DNA of 64,000 nt from Clostridium sp. (GTDB lineage: Bacteria; Bacillota; Clostridia; Clostridiales; Clostridiaceae). Position numbers and translations under genes: made by a program. Every line of letters starts with the position of its first letter. Position 1 is the first letter of the stretch. The notes below the pieces were generated by a model. The model did not search any database. It was not told where the DNA came from and saw only the letters and a list, made by a program, of their open reading frames with translations. Location: NCBI GenBank assembly GCA_031292145.1, contig JARLHR010000097.1, forward strand, positions 92,271 through 156,270, written 5' to 3'. Positions 26,265-35,076 of this stretch are shown piece after piece.

Positions 26265-26600
26265 TTGATAGAATATAGAAACAAATCTTACATATGCCCT
26301 TTAGATTTAGGATTTGAAATGATTCGCGGAAAATGGAAGGCTGTAATATTATGTCATTTAAATGATGGAGCAAAAAGATTTCTTGAATTACAAAGAATTA
26401 CCTGTGGTGTAAGTCAAAAAGTATTAAATGAATCCTTAAAACAACTTGAAGATGATGGATTAGTAAAAAAGCATATTCATGCAGAGATGCCTCCAAGAGT
26501 GGAATACTCATTAACTGAAAAAGGCTCTGAATTAGTTCCTGCTTTGAAAATTATTGAAGGATGGTCTAATAATCATTTTTCTGATATTACAGATAAATAA
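26265..26600 (+). CDS. HxlR-family transcriptional regulator
   Basis: Winged-helix protein of 111 residues. The family hallmark is present: CPLDLGFEMIRGKWKAVILCHL, then RFLELQRITCGVSQKVLNESLKQLEDDGLV and RVEYSLTEKGSELVPAL. The conserved N-terminal Cys before Pro is the position used for thiol/electrophile sensing in YodB/HypR-like members; two more Cys are present. The TTG at 26265 sits 7 nt after AGGTGG; a TTG two codons earlier is too close. Faces the MFS gene downstream and may control it and the other genes with the shared motif; that link is inference. Confidence 0.9.
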   Translation: MIEYRNKSYICPLDLGFEMIRGKWKAVILCHLNDGAKRFLELQRITCGVSQKVLNESLKQLEDDGLVKKHIHAEMPPRVEYSLTEKGSELVPALKIIEGWSNNHFSDITDK

Positions 26601-26620
26601 AAATTTTCACTTTATCACCT

Positions 26621-26662
26621 AAAAGATTATCGGTTTTAATTAGAACTGATAATCTTTTTTAT
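26621..26662 (+). terminator. Terminator of the HxlR gene
   Basis: AAAGATTATC-G-GTT / AAC-T-GATAATCTTTTTT, 20 nt after the stop. Confidence 0.88.
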
Positions 26663-26710
26663 TTCGCAATACTTAGTACCTTATTAATTTCGCACCTTGA
26701 AGTAAGCATA

Positions 26711-26731
26711 TTACTTTAAAGTGGGTACTTT
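26711..26731 (+). promoter_or_regulatory. Shared upstream motif of the MFS gene
   Basis: TTACTTTAAAGTGGGTACTT, 108 nt before the gene, with GATAAT about 23 nt beyond GTAC. A half copy (CACCTTGAAGTAAG) lies directly upstream. Confidence 0.6.
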
Positions 26732-26838
26732 CTTTTTTCTTAAATATATCTGATAATAGCTTTAAAGCAAAAAACTTAAATTTTAAATAGGCCTTTTAAA
26801 ATTAAGACAAAAATCAAATTAAATTGGAGGAAATATTT

Positions 26839-28044
26839 TTGGAAATAAATATTAATTATAATTCAAAACAAAATACAAAAGAAAAAAAAGGATATCTTGC
26901 ATTAATAGCTTTAGCTATTAGCGCTTTTGCTATTGGAACTACTGAATTCGTAATTGTTGGTTTACTCCCTTCCATAGCTGAAAATTTAAATATTTCAATT
27001 ACTTCAACTGGACTTTTAGTTTCAGGTTATGCCCTTGGCGTAGCATTTGGTGCGCCCATTCTAACATCACTTACAAGTAAAATATCCCGTAAATCACTTT
27101 TACTAATTTTAATGATAGTTTTCATTATTGGAAATATTACAGCTTGTTTATCTCAAAGTTTTACTTTATTATTAACAGCTCGCGTCATATCTGCTTTTGC
27201 TCATGGTGTATTTTTTTCTATAGCTTCAACTATAGCTTCTGAATTAGTTCCAGAAGATAAAAAAGCTAGTGCAATTGCATTAGTTTTTACTGGTTTAACA
27301 GTTGCTACTATTACCGGAGTACCTTTAGGAACTTATATTGGTCAACATTTTGGCTGGAGAGCAACCTTCTTTAGTGTATTTATCTTAGGTATTATTGCTT
27401 TTATTTCTACTTTAATCCTTGTTCCTAATAATTTAAAAGCTTCTTCTTCTGTTTCATTAAAAGATCAAGTAAAGTTAATAACAAATAAACGTTTAATATT
27501 AGCTTTCCTTATAACAGCCTTAGGATATGGCGGCACCTTCGTTACATTCACTTTTTTAAGTCCGATACTTGAAAAAATAACTGGGTATTCCGAAAACTCT
27601 GTTACCTTTATATTACTCTTATATGGAGTTGCTATTGCTATTGGAAATACTCTAGGCGGAAAGGCAGCCAATAAAAATCCACTTAAAGCTTTACTATGGA
27701 TGTTTGCTATTCAAGCTATAGTACTTTTAGTTCTATCGTTCACAGCTCCTTTCAAGATAGCTGGTACAATAACTGTTTTAGTAATGGGCATATTTGCATT
27801 TATGAACGTGCCTGGACTTCAATCATACGTTGTGCAGCTAGCTAACAAATATGTACCTTCTGCAGTTGATGTTGCTTCTGCTATAAACATATCTGCATTT
27901 AATTTAGGTATAGCATTAGGTGCGTTTATAGGTGGAATTGTAGTAAATACTTTAGGATTGCTTGCTACCCCTTGGATTGGTGCTTTACTAGTTTTAATTG
28001 CCGTTTTTCTTACTATTATAAGTATTAAATTAGAAAATAAATAA
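26839..28044 (+). CDS. MFS drug/metabolite exporter (AraJ/YdhP-like)
   Basis: 401 residues, 12 predicted membrane segments. Family signatures of the DHA1/AraJ group: LALAISAFAIGTTEFVIVGLLP, GYALGVAFGAPI, AHGVFFSIASTIASELV, TGVPLGTYIGQHFGWR and, in the second half, PGLQSYVVQLA. The TTG at 26839 is 8 nt after GGAGG; a TTG at 26824 lies upstream of the ribosome site. Proton-driven export of sugars, drugs or small metabolites is expected. It follows an HxlR regulator, a common pairing for stress-inducible efflux. Confidence 0.9.
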   Translation: MEININYNSKQNTKEKKGYLALIALAISAFAIGTTEFVIVGLLPSIAENLNISITSTGLLVSGYALGVAFGAPILTSLTSKISRKSLLLILMIVFIIGNITACLSQSFTLLLTARVISAFAHGVFFSIASTIASELVPEDKKASAIALVFTGLTVATITGVPLGTYIGQHFGWRATFFSVFILGIIAFISTLILVPNNLKASSSVSLKDQVKLITNKRLILAFLITALGYGGTFVTFTFLSPILEKITGYSENSVTFILLLYGVAIAIGNTLGGKAANKNPLKALLWMFAIQAIVLLVLSFTAPFKIAGTITVLVMGIFAFMNVPGLQSYVVQLANKYVPSAVDVASAINISAFNLGIALGAFIGGIVVNTLGLLATPWIGALLVLIAVFLTIISIKLENK

Positions 28045-28080
28045 TATTATGTTTTTTACTACCTATAAAATTACTTCACC

Positions 28081-28114
28081 AGAAACACACTTACTTTAAA
28101 GTAAGTGTGTTTCT
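28081..28114. promoter_or_regulatory. Perfect 34-bp palindrome, possible operator
   Basis: AGAAACACACTTACTTT joined directly to its complement. The core CTTACTTTAAAGTAAG is the left half of the shared motif repeated as a dyad. It lies between the MFS gene and the PocR gene and directly abuts another motif copy. It lacks a T-run, so it is unlikely to be only a terminator. Confidence 0.6.
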
Positions 28115-28134
28115 AACTTAAAAGTGCGTACTTT
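28115..28134 (+). promoter_or_regulatory. Shared upstream motif of the PocR-MCP gene
   Basis: AACTTAAAAGTGCGTACTTT, 108 nt before the gene, with TACAAT about 20 nt beyond GTAC. Confidence 0.58.
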
Positions 28135-28242
28135 ACTTATTCCAATTAAACTACAATAATTATAGTATTGTAGTTTCACATGGTTACTTGATAACATTAG
28201 CGATAGATAGTTAAAAAATTTATAAATAAGGAAGTGAATTTT

Positions 28243-29271
28243 ATGAATAATAGTACAAATTATGAATCTTGGCTTGAAAGCATAAACTTAAGTGATATAT
28301 TAGATATAAATCTTTTACAAAAGTTTCAGGATGATTTTGCAAAAAATTTTGGTATTTCTTGTATTACTTTTGACACCAATGGAAAACCTCTTACAAAAGT
28401 AAGCAATCCTACTGAATTTTGTGAAAAATATACTCGCTGCAGCAAAATAGGAAACTCACGTTGCAATCAATGTGATTTAGATGGATTAAAACAATCTATT
28501 GAAACAGGGAAAGTTTTCATTTATAAATGTCATACTGGATTGGTGGATTTTGCAGTTCCAATAATAATTGCTAGAAAGCATCTAGGCGGTATATACGGTG
28601 GACAAGTTGCTTATGAAAAATTAGAAGAAAATATAATTAGGAAAATTTCTAGAGAATTAGGTATAGATGAAAATGAATATTTGACTTCTGCTAATAAAGT
28701 TAATATTATTTCTACTGATAAGATTCAAACAGCTTCAAATATTTTATATACTGTTGGAAATACTTTAGCACAAATAGGATTTAAACAATTCTTGTTTAAA
28801 AAAATGTTTGAAACCTTAAAGATAAATGTAGAGCAATCATCATCTATATTAAATAATTTATCAACTTCTGCCACGGAAGTATCTAAGAATCAACAAAATT
28901 TAAACTCTGAGATAAAAAAAGTGGACGAATTATCTTGTAAAATTAATAAAATATCAGAGTTTATAAAACAAATCGCAAAAGAAACTAACATGTTAGGATT
29001 AAATGCTGCTATAGAAGCATCTCGAGCTGGAACTGCTGGCAATGGCTTTAATATAGTCGCCAATGAAATAAGAAAACTTTCGGATAAGTCAAAAGAAACT
29101 GTAAACAATATAGTAGAAACAAATGTAGCTATTTCAAAATCATTAAATAACACCCAAAACCTATCTGAATCTACTCTTGATTTAACTGAGAAGCAAACCT
29201 CTTACATTAGAGAAGTTGCTGAAACAATACAAGAAGTACTGGAAATGGCTAATTCATTAAATAATATTTAA
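28243..29271 (+). CDS. Soluble chemoreceptor-like protein, PocR domain + MCP signalling domain
   Basis: 342 residues, no membrane segment. The N-terminal 190 residues are a PocR ligand domain (LSDILDINLLQKFQDDFAKN, CSKIGNSRCNQCDLDG, YKCHTGLVDFAVPI, GIYGGQVAYE), known in PocR to respond to small diols and often Cys-rich. The C-terminal part is a short MCP-type coiled coil with the hairpin tip QIAKETNMLGLNAAIEASRAG and EIRKLSDKSKETV. ATG at 28243 follows AAGGAAGTGA; a GTG nine nt upstream overlaps the ribosome site. It could report cytoplasmic propanediol or a similar methylglyoxal product to a chemotaxis or other system; this is inference. Confidence 0.9.
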   Translation: MNNSTNYESWLESINLSDILDINLLQKFQDDFAKNFGISCITFDTNGKPLTKVSNPTEFCEKYTRCSKIGNSRCNQCDLDGLKQSIETGKVFIYKCHTGLVDFAVPIIIARKHLGGIYGGQVAYEKLEENIIRKISRELGIDENEYLTSANKVNIISTDKIQTASNILYTVGNTLAQIGFKQFLFKKMFETLKINVEQSSSILNNLSTSATEVSKNQQNLNSEIKKVDELSCKINKISEFIKQIAKETNMLGLNAAIEASRAGTAGNGFNIVANEIRKLSDKSKETVNNIVETNVAISKSLNNTQNLSESTLDLTEKQTSYIREVAETIQEVLEMANSLNNI

Positions 29272-29623
29272 TCTAATATTTTATGCTATAATAATTACTA
29301 ATTCATACTTTGAATATTATATATTTTGCATTTTGCTGAAAATCACTGCGCCTGTAGACATTAAGAATAAGTGCAAAACTTAACTGCAAATTATTTAAAA
29401 GCTTCAAAATATTTAATTTAGGATTAATCATAAAAAAATCGTAAAATGTATATGTCTAACATTCTCAGAGCACTCCACTGTTTTACGTATATATCAAGAT
29501 TTCTTTTTCCCCAGTTATATCAGCTTTTATTATGGATTTAGTATTTTGTTCTATATGTTATATACTATGAAAGTAAATATAGACATACCTATGAATATAA
29601 CAATAGAAAAATGTATTTACATG
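29272..29623. other. Intergenic region between convergent genes, no gene seen
   Basis: Contains only a weak dyad CGTAAAA...TTTTACG (29439-29487). No ribosome site or long frame. Confidence 0.45.
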
Positions 29624-30079
29624 TTATTCATCTATATCAGGTATTACACTGAATATATTTTTCACGGTCTTTAGTACAAAATGAGTTTTTGTTGCCGATA
29701 CCCCTTCTAAACTCTTTATTTCCCTATGTATCCTTTCAAGGTGATCAGATGATTTACAAAATATTTTAAGCATAAAATCAAAATCTCCGGTCAAATAATA
29801 ACATGAAACAATATTATTATTGTTTTTTATTGCTGTAGCAAAAGATTCATAAAACTTTGGATGCTCAAGACTGACCTCCATCAAGGCTGTCATATCATTG
29901 CCTAATTTCTTTTGATCTACAATAATAGTATAATTTTTAATTACATTGTTTTTTTCCATTTTACGTATACGTTCAATAACCGCTGAAACTGATAAATGAA
30001 TTTCTTTACTTATATCAGATGCTTTATTTCTTGCATTTAATTTTAGATATCTTAATATTTTATAATCCATTTTATCCAT
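29624..30079 (-). CDS. Lrp/AsnC-family transcriptional regulator
   Basis: 151 residues: N-terminal helix-turn-helix (MDYKILRYLKLNARNKASDI, LSVSAVIERIRKMEKNNVI) and a RAM/AsnC effector domain (TALMEVSLEH, VVSCYYLTGDFDFMLKIFCKS, ATKTHFVLK). Feast-famine regulators respond to amino acids or other metabolites. Good AGAGGAT ribosome site. Lies downstream of the purine permease, both on the minus strand, but beyond that gene's terminator, so probably a separate unit. Confidence 0.9.
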   Translation of the reverse strand: MDKMDYKILRYLKLNARNKASDISKEIHLSVSAVIERIRKMEKNNVIKNYTIIVDQKKLGNDMTALMEVSLEHPKFYESFATAIKNNNNIVSCYYLTGDFDFMLKIFCKSSDHLERIHREIKSLEGVSATKTHFVLKTVKNIFSVIPDIDE

Positions 30080-30198
30080 AAATAAAATCCTCTCTTCCTA
30101 GAAATGATGGCAACAGACTAAAAAAATACTAATTATAGTCTTCATTAGTATTCTAATAACATATTAATTCATGGGAAATATATTATTTTTAACAAAAA

Positions 30199-30240
30199 AA
30201 ATACTTCTCCGTGGAAAATGCCTTCCACGATGAAGTATTT
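30199..30240 (-). terminator. Terminator of the purine permease gene
   Basis: AAATACTTC..CGTGGAA / TTCCACG..GAAGTATTT stem, followed on the minus strand by a long T-run. The stem also has T on the other side. Confidence 0.9.
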
Positions 30241-30255
30241 ATATTAATTATATAC

Positions 30256-31590
30256 TTATAGTGCGAATAATACAACAAATGCTGCTGCAATAAAATACAT
30301 TGGTACTGGAATATCTTTTGATTTCCCAGTAAATAATTTTATTAATACATAAGATACAAATCCAAATGCTAAACCATCTGTAATTGAATATGTTAAAAGT
30401 GTTAATATTAATGTTAAGAATACAGGCATCCCTTCAGTAAAATCTGAAAAATCAACCTTTGTTATTGGTTCCATCATTACTACTCCTAAAACTATTAGAA
30501 CTGGAGCTGTAGCAAATCCTGGTATAGCAGTTAAAACTGGCGAAAAGAATAATGATAAAAAGAATAATGCTGCTATTGTAAGTCCTGCAAGTCCTGTTCT
30601 TCCACCTTCAGCAATACCTGATGCTGATTCTATATATGCTACAGGTGTAGAAGTTCCTAAACATGCTCCAATTGTTGAACCAATTGCATCAGCTGTTAAT
30701 ACTTTATCAGCATTAAGAACATTACCCTTTTCATCTAAATAACCTGCTTTTGAAGCTAGACCAATCAAAGTTCCAATACTGTCAAATACATCAATAAATA
30801 ACATGGAAACAATAGCCGGAATTATTCCTACTACCATTGCACTTTTAAAATCAAATTGCATAAATACTGGAGCAACTGATGGAGGCATGGACACTATTCC
30901 AGCAGGTGCCGCAGCAACTCCAAATATCATACCAAGTATATATACAGAAAACATTCCAATAATAAATGAACCCTTTATATTTTTATAAAATAATACTGCT
31001 ATTATAATTACACCTAAACAAGCTAGAAGAACTGTTGGATCTTTTAAATTTCCTAAACCAACTAATGTAGCCTGGTTACCAACGATTATTTTAGCATCTT
31101 GAAGACCAATAAATGCTATAAAGAATCCAATCCCAATACTAATTGCATATTTTAATGTTTGAGGAACACTATCAATAATTACTTGTCTAATTTTAAATAC
31201 ATTAAGTAATAAAAATATAATTCCTTCAATTAATGAAGCTGCTAAAGCTGTTTGCCATGAAAACTTCATTGTTAAACAGATTGTAAATGTAAAAAATGCA
31301 TTTAACCCCATACCTGGTGCCATACCAAATGGATAATTAGCAACAAGTGCCATAATTACAGTTCCAATAAAGGAAGCTAATGCTGTTGCTGTAAATACTG
31401 CTGATATATCCATACCTGATTGGCTTAAGATACTTGGATTTACAACTAATATGTATGCCATAGTTAAAAAAGTAGTTAATCCTGCTAACATTTCAGTCTT
31501 TACATTTGTTTTGTTTTTTGATAAATGAAATATTTTTTCAAGTATCCCATTTTCTGTGTTCTTTACCGTATTTTTTGATACATTGTCCAC
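30256..31590 (-). CDS. Guanine/hypoxanthine (NCS2/AzgA-type) permease
   Basis: 444 residues, many membrane segments. Family motifs: GLTTFLTMAYILVVNPSIL, MALVANYPFGMAPGMGLNAF, DVFDSIGTLIGLASKAGYLD and GACLGTSTPVAYIESASGIAEGGRTG. Belongs to the AzgA/PbuG group that imports hypoxanthine, guanine or adenine by proton symport. GTG start at 31590, 8 nt after AGGAGG. A guanine riboswitch and terminator stand in its leader, which supports guanine/hypoxanthine as cargo. Confidence 0.94.
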   Translation of the reverse strand: MDNVSKNTVKNTENGILEKIFHLSKNKTNVKTEMLAGLTTFLTMAYILVVNPSILSQSGMDISAVFTATALASFIGTVIMALVANYPFGMAPGMGLNAFFTFTICLTMKFSWQTALAASLIEGIIFLLLNVFKIRQVIIDSVPQTLKYAISIGIGFFIAFIGLQDAKIIVGNQATLVGLGNLKDPTVLLACLGVIIIAVLFYKNIKGSFIIGMFSVYILGMIFGVAAAPAGIVSMPPSVAPVFMQFDFKSAMVVGIIPAIVSMLFIDVFDSIGTLIGLASKAGYLDEKGNVLNADKVLTADAIGSTIGACLGTSTPVAYIESASGIAEGGRTGLAGLTIAALFFLSLFFSPVLTAIPGFATAPVLIVLGVVMMEPITKVDFSDFTEGMPVFLTLILTLLTYSITDGLAFGFVSYVLIKLFTGKSKDIPVPMYFIAAAFVVLFAL

Positions 31591-31726
31591 TTTTAATTCC
31601 TCCTATTTTTGAGCTACACAAATACACTTCCACTCTAAAAGAATATTTTTGTTAGCATTTACACTAACAAACTAAAATATAAAAGAATAATAACAAGAAT
31701 TTATAGTTACCAAGCCATTAAAAACA

Positions 31727-31845
31727 TAAACCCCTTTGTTATTACAAAGGGGTTTATAAGCAAAATACCTATAAACACCCATAGTCAGACAATTTACGGT
31801 AGTCCGGTAGAGACACTTAGACCTTATTTCTAAGCATATACGGGT
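31727..31845 (-). promoter_or_regulatory. Guanine riboswitch (xpt-pbuX type) with terminator
   Basis: The aptamer at 31777-31845 (minus strand) starts with P1 ACCCGTA, closes with TATGGGT, and has the loop core TCTACCGGACTACCGTAAAT and then CTGACTATGGG. The base before TATGGG that pairs with the ligand is C, as in guanine (not adenine) aptamers. A terminator follows at 31727-31756: AAACCCCTTTG / CAAAGGGGTTT, then a T-rich tail. Guanine binding should favour termination and so shut off the permease. Confidence 0.92.
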
Positions 31846-32103
31846 AAAATTTCAAATTTTACATATGATCTATCAATCCACTATATTCCATTCTTGCATA
31901 TAACATCTTAAATTATATGATTAACAAAATATAATATATTAAGAGTGTGATACATAGCTCTCTTTTTATATACCTAATCCTACAACAAATCTCTTCATAA
32001 ATCAATAGCAATTTTATTATTTTAAGTATTTTTTTCAATTTTCGAAGTTAATCGTTCGTCTTTTTCACAATGTAATCATACACAGTATTAGTAATTCAAA
32101 TTA

Positions 32104-32823
32104 TTATTTTTTGCATTTATTCAGTAAATTATATAGTTTTTCAATTTCATTAGTAATGATACTGTCTGGTCTAACTTTAATAACCATTTTCATGTGTTCT
32201 TCCTTATTTACTGTATATGGGTTTACTACTATTCCTGCTTCTTTTATTTCTTTCATATATTCATCATTCAATATGCTTGGAAAGCAAGGATGATAACATT
32301 CAACTGAAATATCTTTTAAGTATTTAGGTACATTTACTAGCGTTGAATCAGTTAATGCTCCTAGCCTTATTTCATTATCTAACCTCCTTATCTTAACCAA
32401 ACTTAAATGATTAAAACTTGAAATTATAATCTTTTCTTTTAAATTATATTCATAAATCATTTCTAAAACTTTTTCTTCTAACCCTTCATATGGAAATATG
32501 CTGTTTTTCAATTCTAAATTTAATACTTTAATATTTAATTCAACTGCAAATTCCAATAGTTCTTTTAGTGTTGGGATTTCTTCACCATTTTTTGTTCTAA
32601 ATTTTTTTAATTCCTCTAAAGTATAATCCTTAACATAGCCTTTACCATTAGTAGTTCTATCTAAAGTTTCGTCATGAATTATAATCGGTATATTATCCTT
32701 TGATAATTGTACATCAGTCTCAATCCCATCAGCCTTATACTCTATAGCTTTTCTAAAAGCAATCATAGTGTTCTCATCAAATTTTCCACTATATCCTCTG
32801 TGAGCTATATTTAAAATTTTCAA
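32104..32823 (-). CDS. ugpQ: Glycerophosphodiester phosphodiesterase
   Basis: 239 residues, cytoplasmic (no signal peptide). Catalytic motifs: IAHRGYSGKFDENTMIAF, DGIETDVQLSKDNIPIIIHDE and LELK. Cleaves glycerophosphodiesters to glycerol-3-phosphate and an alcohol. The TTG at 32823 has GGGAAG 8 nt upstream; a GTG three codons earlier is the alternative. Directly follows the binding-protein gene (17 nt), as the last gene of the ugp operon. Confidence 0.92.
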   Translation of the reverse strand: MKILNIAHRGYSGKFDENTMIAFRKAIEYKADGIETDVQLSKDNIPIIIHDETLDRTTNGKGYVKDYTLEELKKFRTKNGEEIPTLKELLEFAVELNIKVLNLELKNSIFPYEGLEEKVLEMIYEYNLKEKIIISSFNHLSLVKIRRLDNEIRLGALTDSTLVNVPKYLKDISVECYHPCFPSILNDEYMKEIKEAGIVVNPYTVNKEEHMKMVIKVRPDSIITNEIEKLYNLLNKCKK

Positions 32824-32839
32824 ATTACACACTTCCCTT

Positions 32840-34192
32840 TTATTTATTAGCTTTATTGTACTTCTCTATCGATGTATTTATTGATTTTTCACTAGCATCT
32901 AAAGCCTGTTCTGGAGTAGATTTTCCTTGTATCATTGCTTCTATATTTGTTTCAACAATTTGTCTTGCTTCTGTAAATACTCCAAGTAGTGCTCCTCTAG
33001 ATTCCACTGGTGATGAATGTAATTGATCAATTGCAGTTTTAAACTGAGGTGTCTTTTGTAAATGATCTTTCATTTCTTGTAAATCATAAGCTTTCGTAGT
33101 TACAGGGAAATATCCTGTTTTTTCATTCCAATAAACTTGTTGTTCTGGCTCTATCATAAATTTAATAAATTCAAAAGTTGCTTTTTGCTTTGCTTGATCA
33201 CCTTTATCTAATATCCACATTGATGCACCGCCAATTGAAACGCCACCTTTATCGTCTTTATTTATTTTAGGTAAATATGCTGTTCCAACTTCAAATTTTC
33301 CATTAACACCATCTAATACAGTTTTTAGACTTGCTGTTGACTCAATAAACATATCTGCTTTTCCTGCTATAAAAGCTTGTTCTGTATCTTGAGTCTTTCT
33401 TCCATAATTTCCAAGCAACCCTTGATCATAAAGACTCTTCCATGAATTTAATATATTTAGTCCACCGCCATTACTTTTAAAGTCTACACTTGTAGCAGCT
33501 GCATCTCTTCCATTTCCATTGTTAACATATGGTTTTAATTGTTTAGCCATGAATTCTTCAAAAAGCCATGCATAAATTGGTAAAGAAATTCCATATTCCG
33601 TAACATTACTTCCATCCTTTTTAGTTAACTTTTCTGAATATTGTTTTATTTCATCAAAATCTTGTGGAGCCTTTTCTGGATCTAATCCTGCAGCTTTAAA
33701 TGCAGTCTTATTATAATAAAGAATTGGAGTTGATGAGTTAAATGGCATTGAATACAATTTTTTATCAACAGTATAATATGCTAAAAGATTTGGTTCTAAC
33801 GATGATGTATCATATTTATCGTCATCAATAAAATTTTGCATTGGAGTTGCTATCTTAGAATCTATCATCCATCTGGTTCCAATATCATAAACCTGCATTA
33901 CATCTGGATAGCTGTTTTTATCCTTTGAACTTTTTATTTTGTTAATCGCATCATCATATTCCCCTTGATATTGTGCTGTAACGTGAATGTTATCTTTGTT
34001 TTCTTTATTAAACTTATCTACCATCTCATTGATGGCATCGCCTCCAGCACCACCCATGGAATGCCAAAAAACAAGCTCTGTTTTTCCATCTGATTTTGCA
34101 CTTGCTGTGCTGGCTTTTGTTGAACCGCATCCAGCTAAAAGTGTCATCCCCACACAGGCCGTAACAATTAATGATAAAATTCTTTTTTTCAT
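32840..34192 (-). CDS. ugpB: ABC transporter glycerol-3-phosphate/glycerophosphodiester-binding lipoprotein
   Basis: 450 residues with lipoprotein signal (LIVTACVGMTLLAGC, lipobox LAGC). Ugp-type motifs: LVFWHSMGGAGGDAINEMVDKFN, SYPDVMQVYDIGTRWMIDS, LYSMPFNSSTPILYYNKTAFKAAG and IGGASMWILD. Captures glycerol-3-phosphate or glycerophosphodiesters outside the membrane and hands them to UgpA/UgpE. The adjacent phosphodiesterase and the Pho box support this over a generic sugar assignment. Confidence 0.88.
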   Translation of the reverse strand: MKKRILSLIVTACVGMTLLAGCGSTKASTASAKSDGKTELVFWHSMGGAGGDAINEMVDKFNKENKDNIHVTAQYQGEYDDAINKIKSSKDKNSYPDVMQVYDIGTRWMIDSKIATPMQNFIDDDKYDTSSLEPNLLAYYTVDKKLYSMPFNSSTPILYYNKTAFKAAGLDPEKAPQDFDEIKQYSEKLTKKDGSNVTEYGISLPIYAWLFEEFMAKQLKPYVNNGNGRDAAATSVDFKSNGGGLNILNSWKSLYDQGLLGNYGRKTQDTEQAFIAGKADMFIESTASLKTVLDGVNGKFEVGTAYLPKINKDDKGGVSIGGASMWILDKGDQAKQKATFEFIKFMIEPEQQVYWNEKTGYFPVTTKAYDLQEMKDHLQKTPQFKTAIDQLHSSPVESRGALLGVFTEARQIVETNIEAMIQGKSTPEQALDASEKSINTSIEKYNKANK

Positions 34193-34254
34193 TCTAAATC
34201 CTCACATTCTTTTTTTATTTTATTGAATAATTCCATTTATATAAAAATATAAAA

Positions 34255-35076
34255 CTAACCTTTTACAGCCCCTGCAGTTATCCCCTTTACAAGCTGCTTT
34301 TGCCCTATTATGAAAATTACTATTGATGGCAAAATAATCATCATGACCCCGGCAAAAACAATCCCCAAATTTTGGTTTTCTGCAAATTGCAGCATACTTA
34401 TTCCAATTTGAACAGTTCTCTTTTCTGGGGCATTAGTTACAAGCAGTGGCCACATATACTGATTCCATGTATTTAAAAATGTATATACTCCAAGAGATGC
34501 CATTACTGGTCTGGATATTGGAATCAAAACTTTAATAAAGAACCTAAAATTACTGCATCCATCAAGGGTTGATGCTTCCTTCAGCTCTTTAGGAACTGTT
34601 AAGTAAAACTGCCTTACTAAAAATATTCCCATGGCTGATACTAAAAATGGTACTATAAGACCTGTATAGCTATCTGTCCATCCGAGCTTTGCTATTGTCA
34701 AATAATTGGCTATTATTGTTGATTCACTTGGAATCATTAAAGTAGATAAACATAAAACAAATAATATGTTCCTTCCTTTAAAATCAAAATAAGCAAAAGC
34801 ATAGGCTGCTAAACAAGAAGTTATTATCTGACCTATTGTAACTACTAAAGAAACAAAAAAGCTATTAAATATAAATTGTAGAATTGGAACTGTATCTATT
34901 ACCTGTTTATAGTTATCAAAATTAATACTAGATGGTAACAACTTGGGAGGATATGAAAATATTTCACCAGAAGGCATTAAACTTATGCTAAATCCATAGA
35001 GTATTGGAAATATTATAATTAATCCAATCATAATATTAAATAAATATAGCATGTATTTTTTTATATTACTTTCCAT
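34255..35076 (-). CDS. ugpE: ABC transporter permease (UgpE type)
   Basis: 273 residues, six membrane segments, with the permease coupling loop EASTLDGCSNFRFFIKVLIP (EAA motif). Ends TAGAVKG as in MalG/UgpE. Its start overlaps the stop of the partner permease gene by one base. Inner-membrane partner of UgpA. Confidence 0.88.
   Translation of the reverse strand: MESNIKKYMLYLFNIMIGLIIIFPILYGFSISLMPSGEIFSYPPKLLPSSINFDNYKQVIDTVPILQFIFNSFFVSLVVTIGQIITSCLAAYAFAYFDFKGRNILFVLCLSTLMIPSESTIIANYLTIAKLGWTDSYTGLIVPFLVSAMGIFLVRQFYLTVPKELKEASTLDGCSNFRFFIKVLIPISRPVMASLGVYTFLNTWNQYMWPLLVTNAPEKRTVQIGISMLQFAENQNLGIVFAGVMMIILPSIVIFIIGQKQLVKGITAGAVKG

Noticed and set aside
28081-28114. Terminator of the MFS gene
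   Set aside because: The dyad is perfect but followed by no T-run and carries the core of a motif found in promoters, so an operator is preferred.
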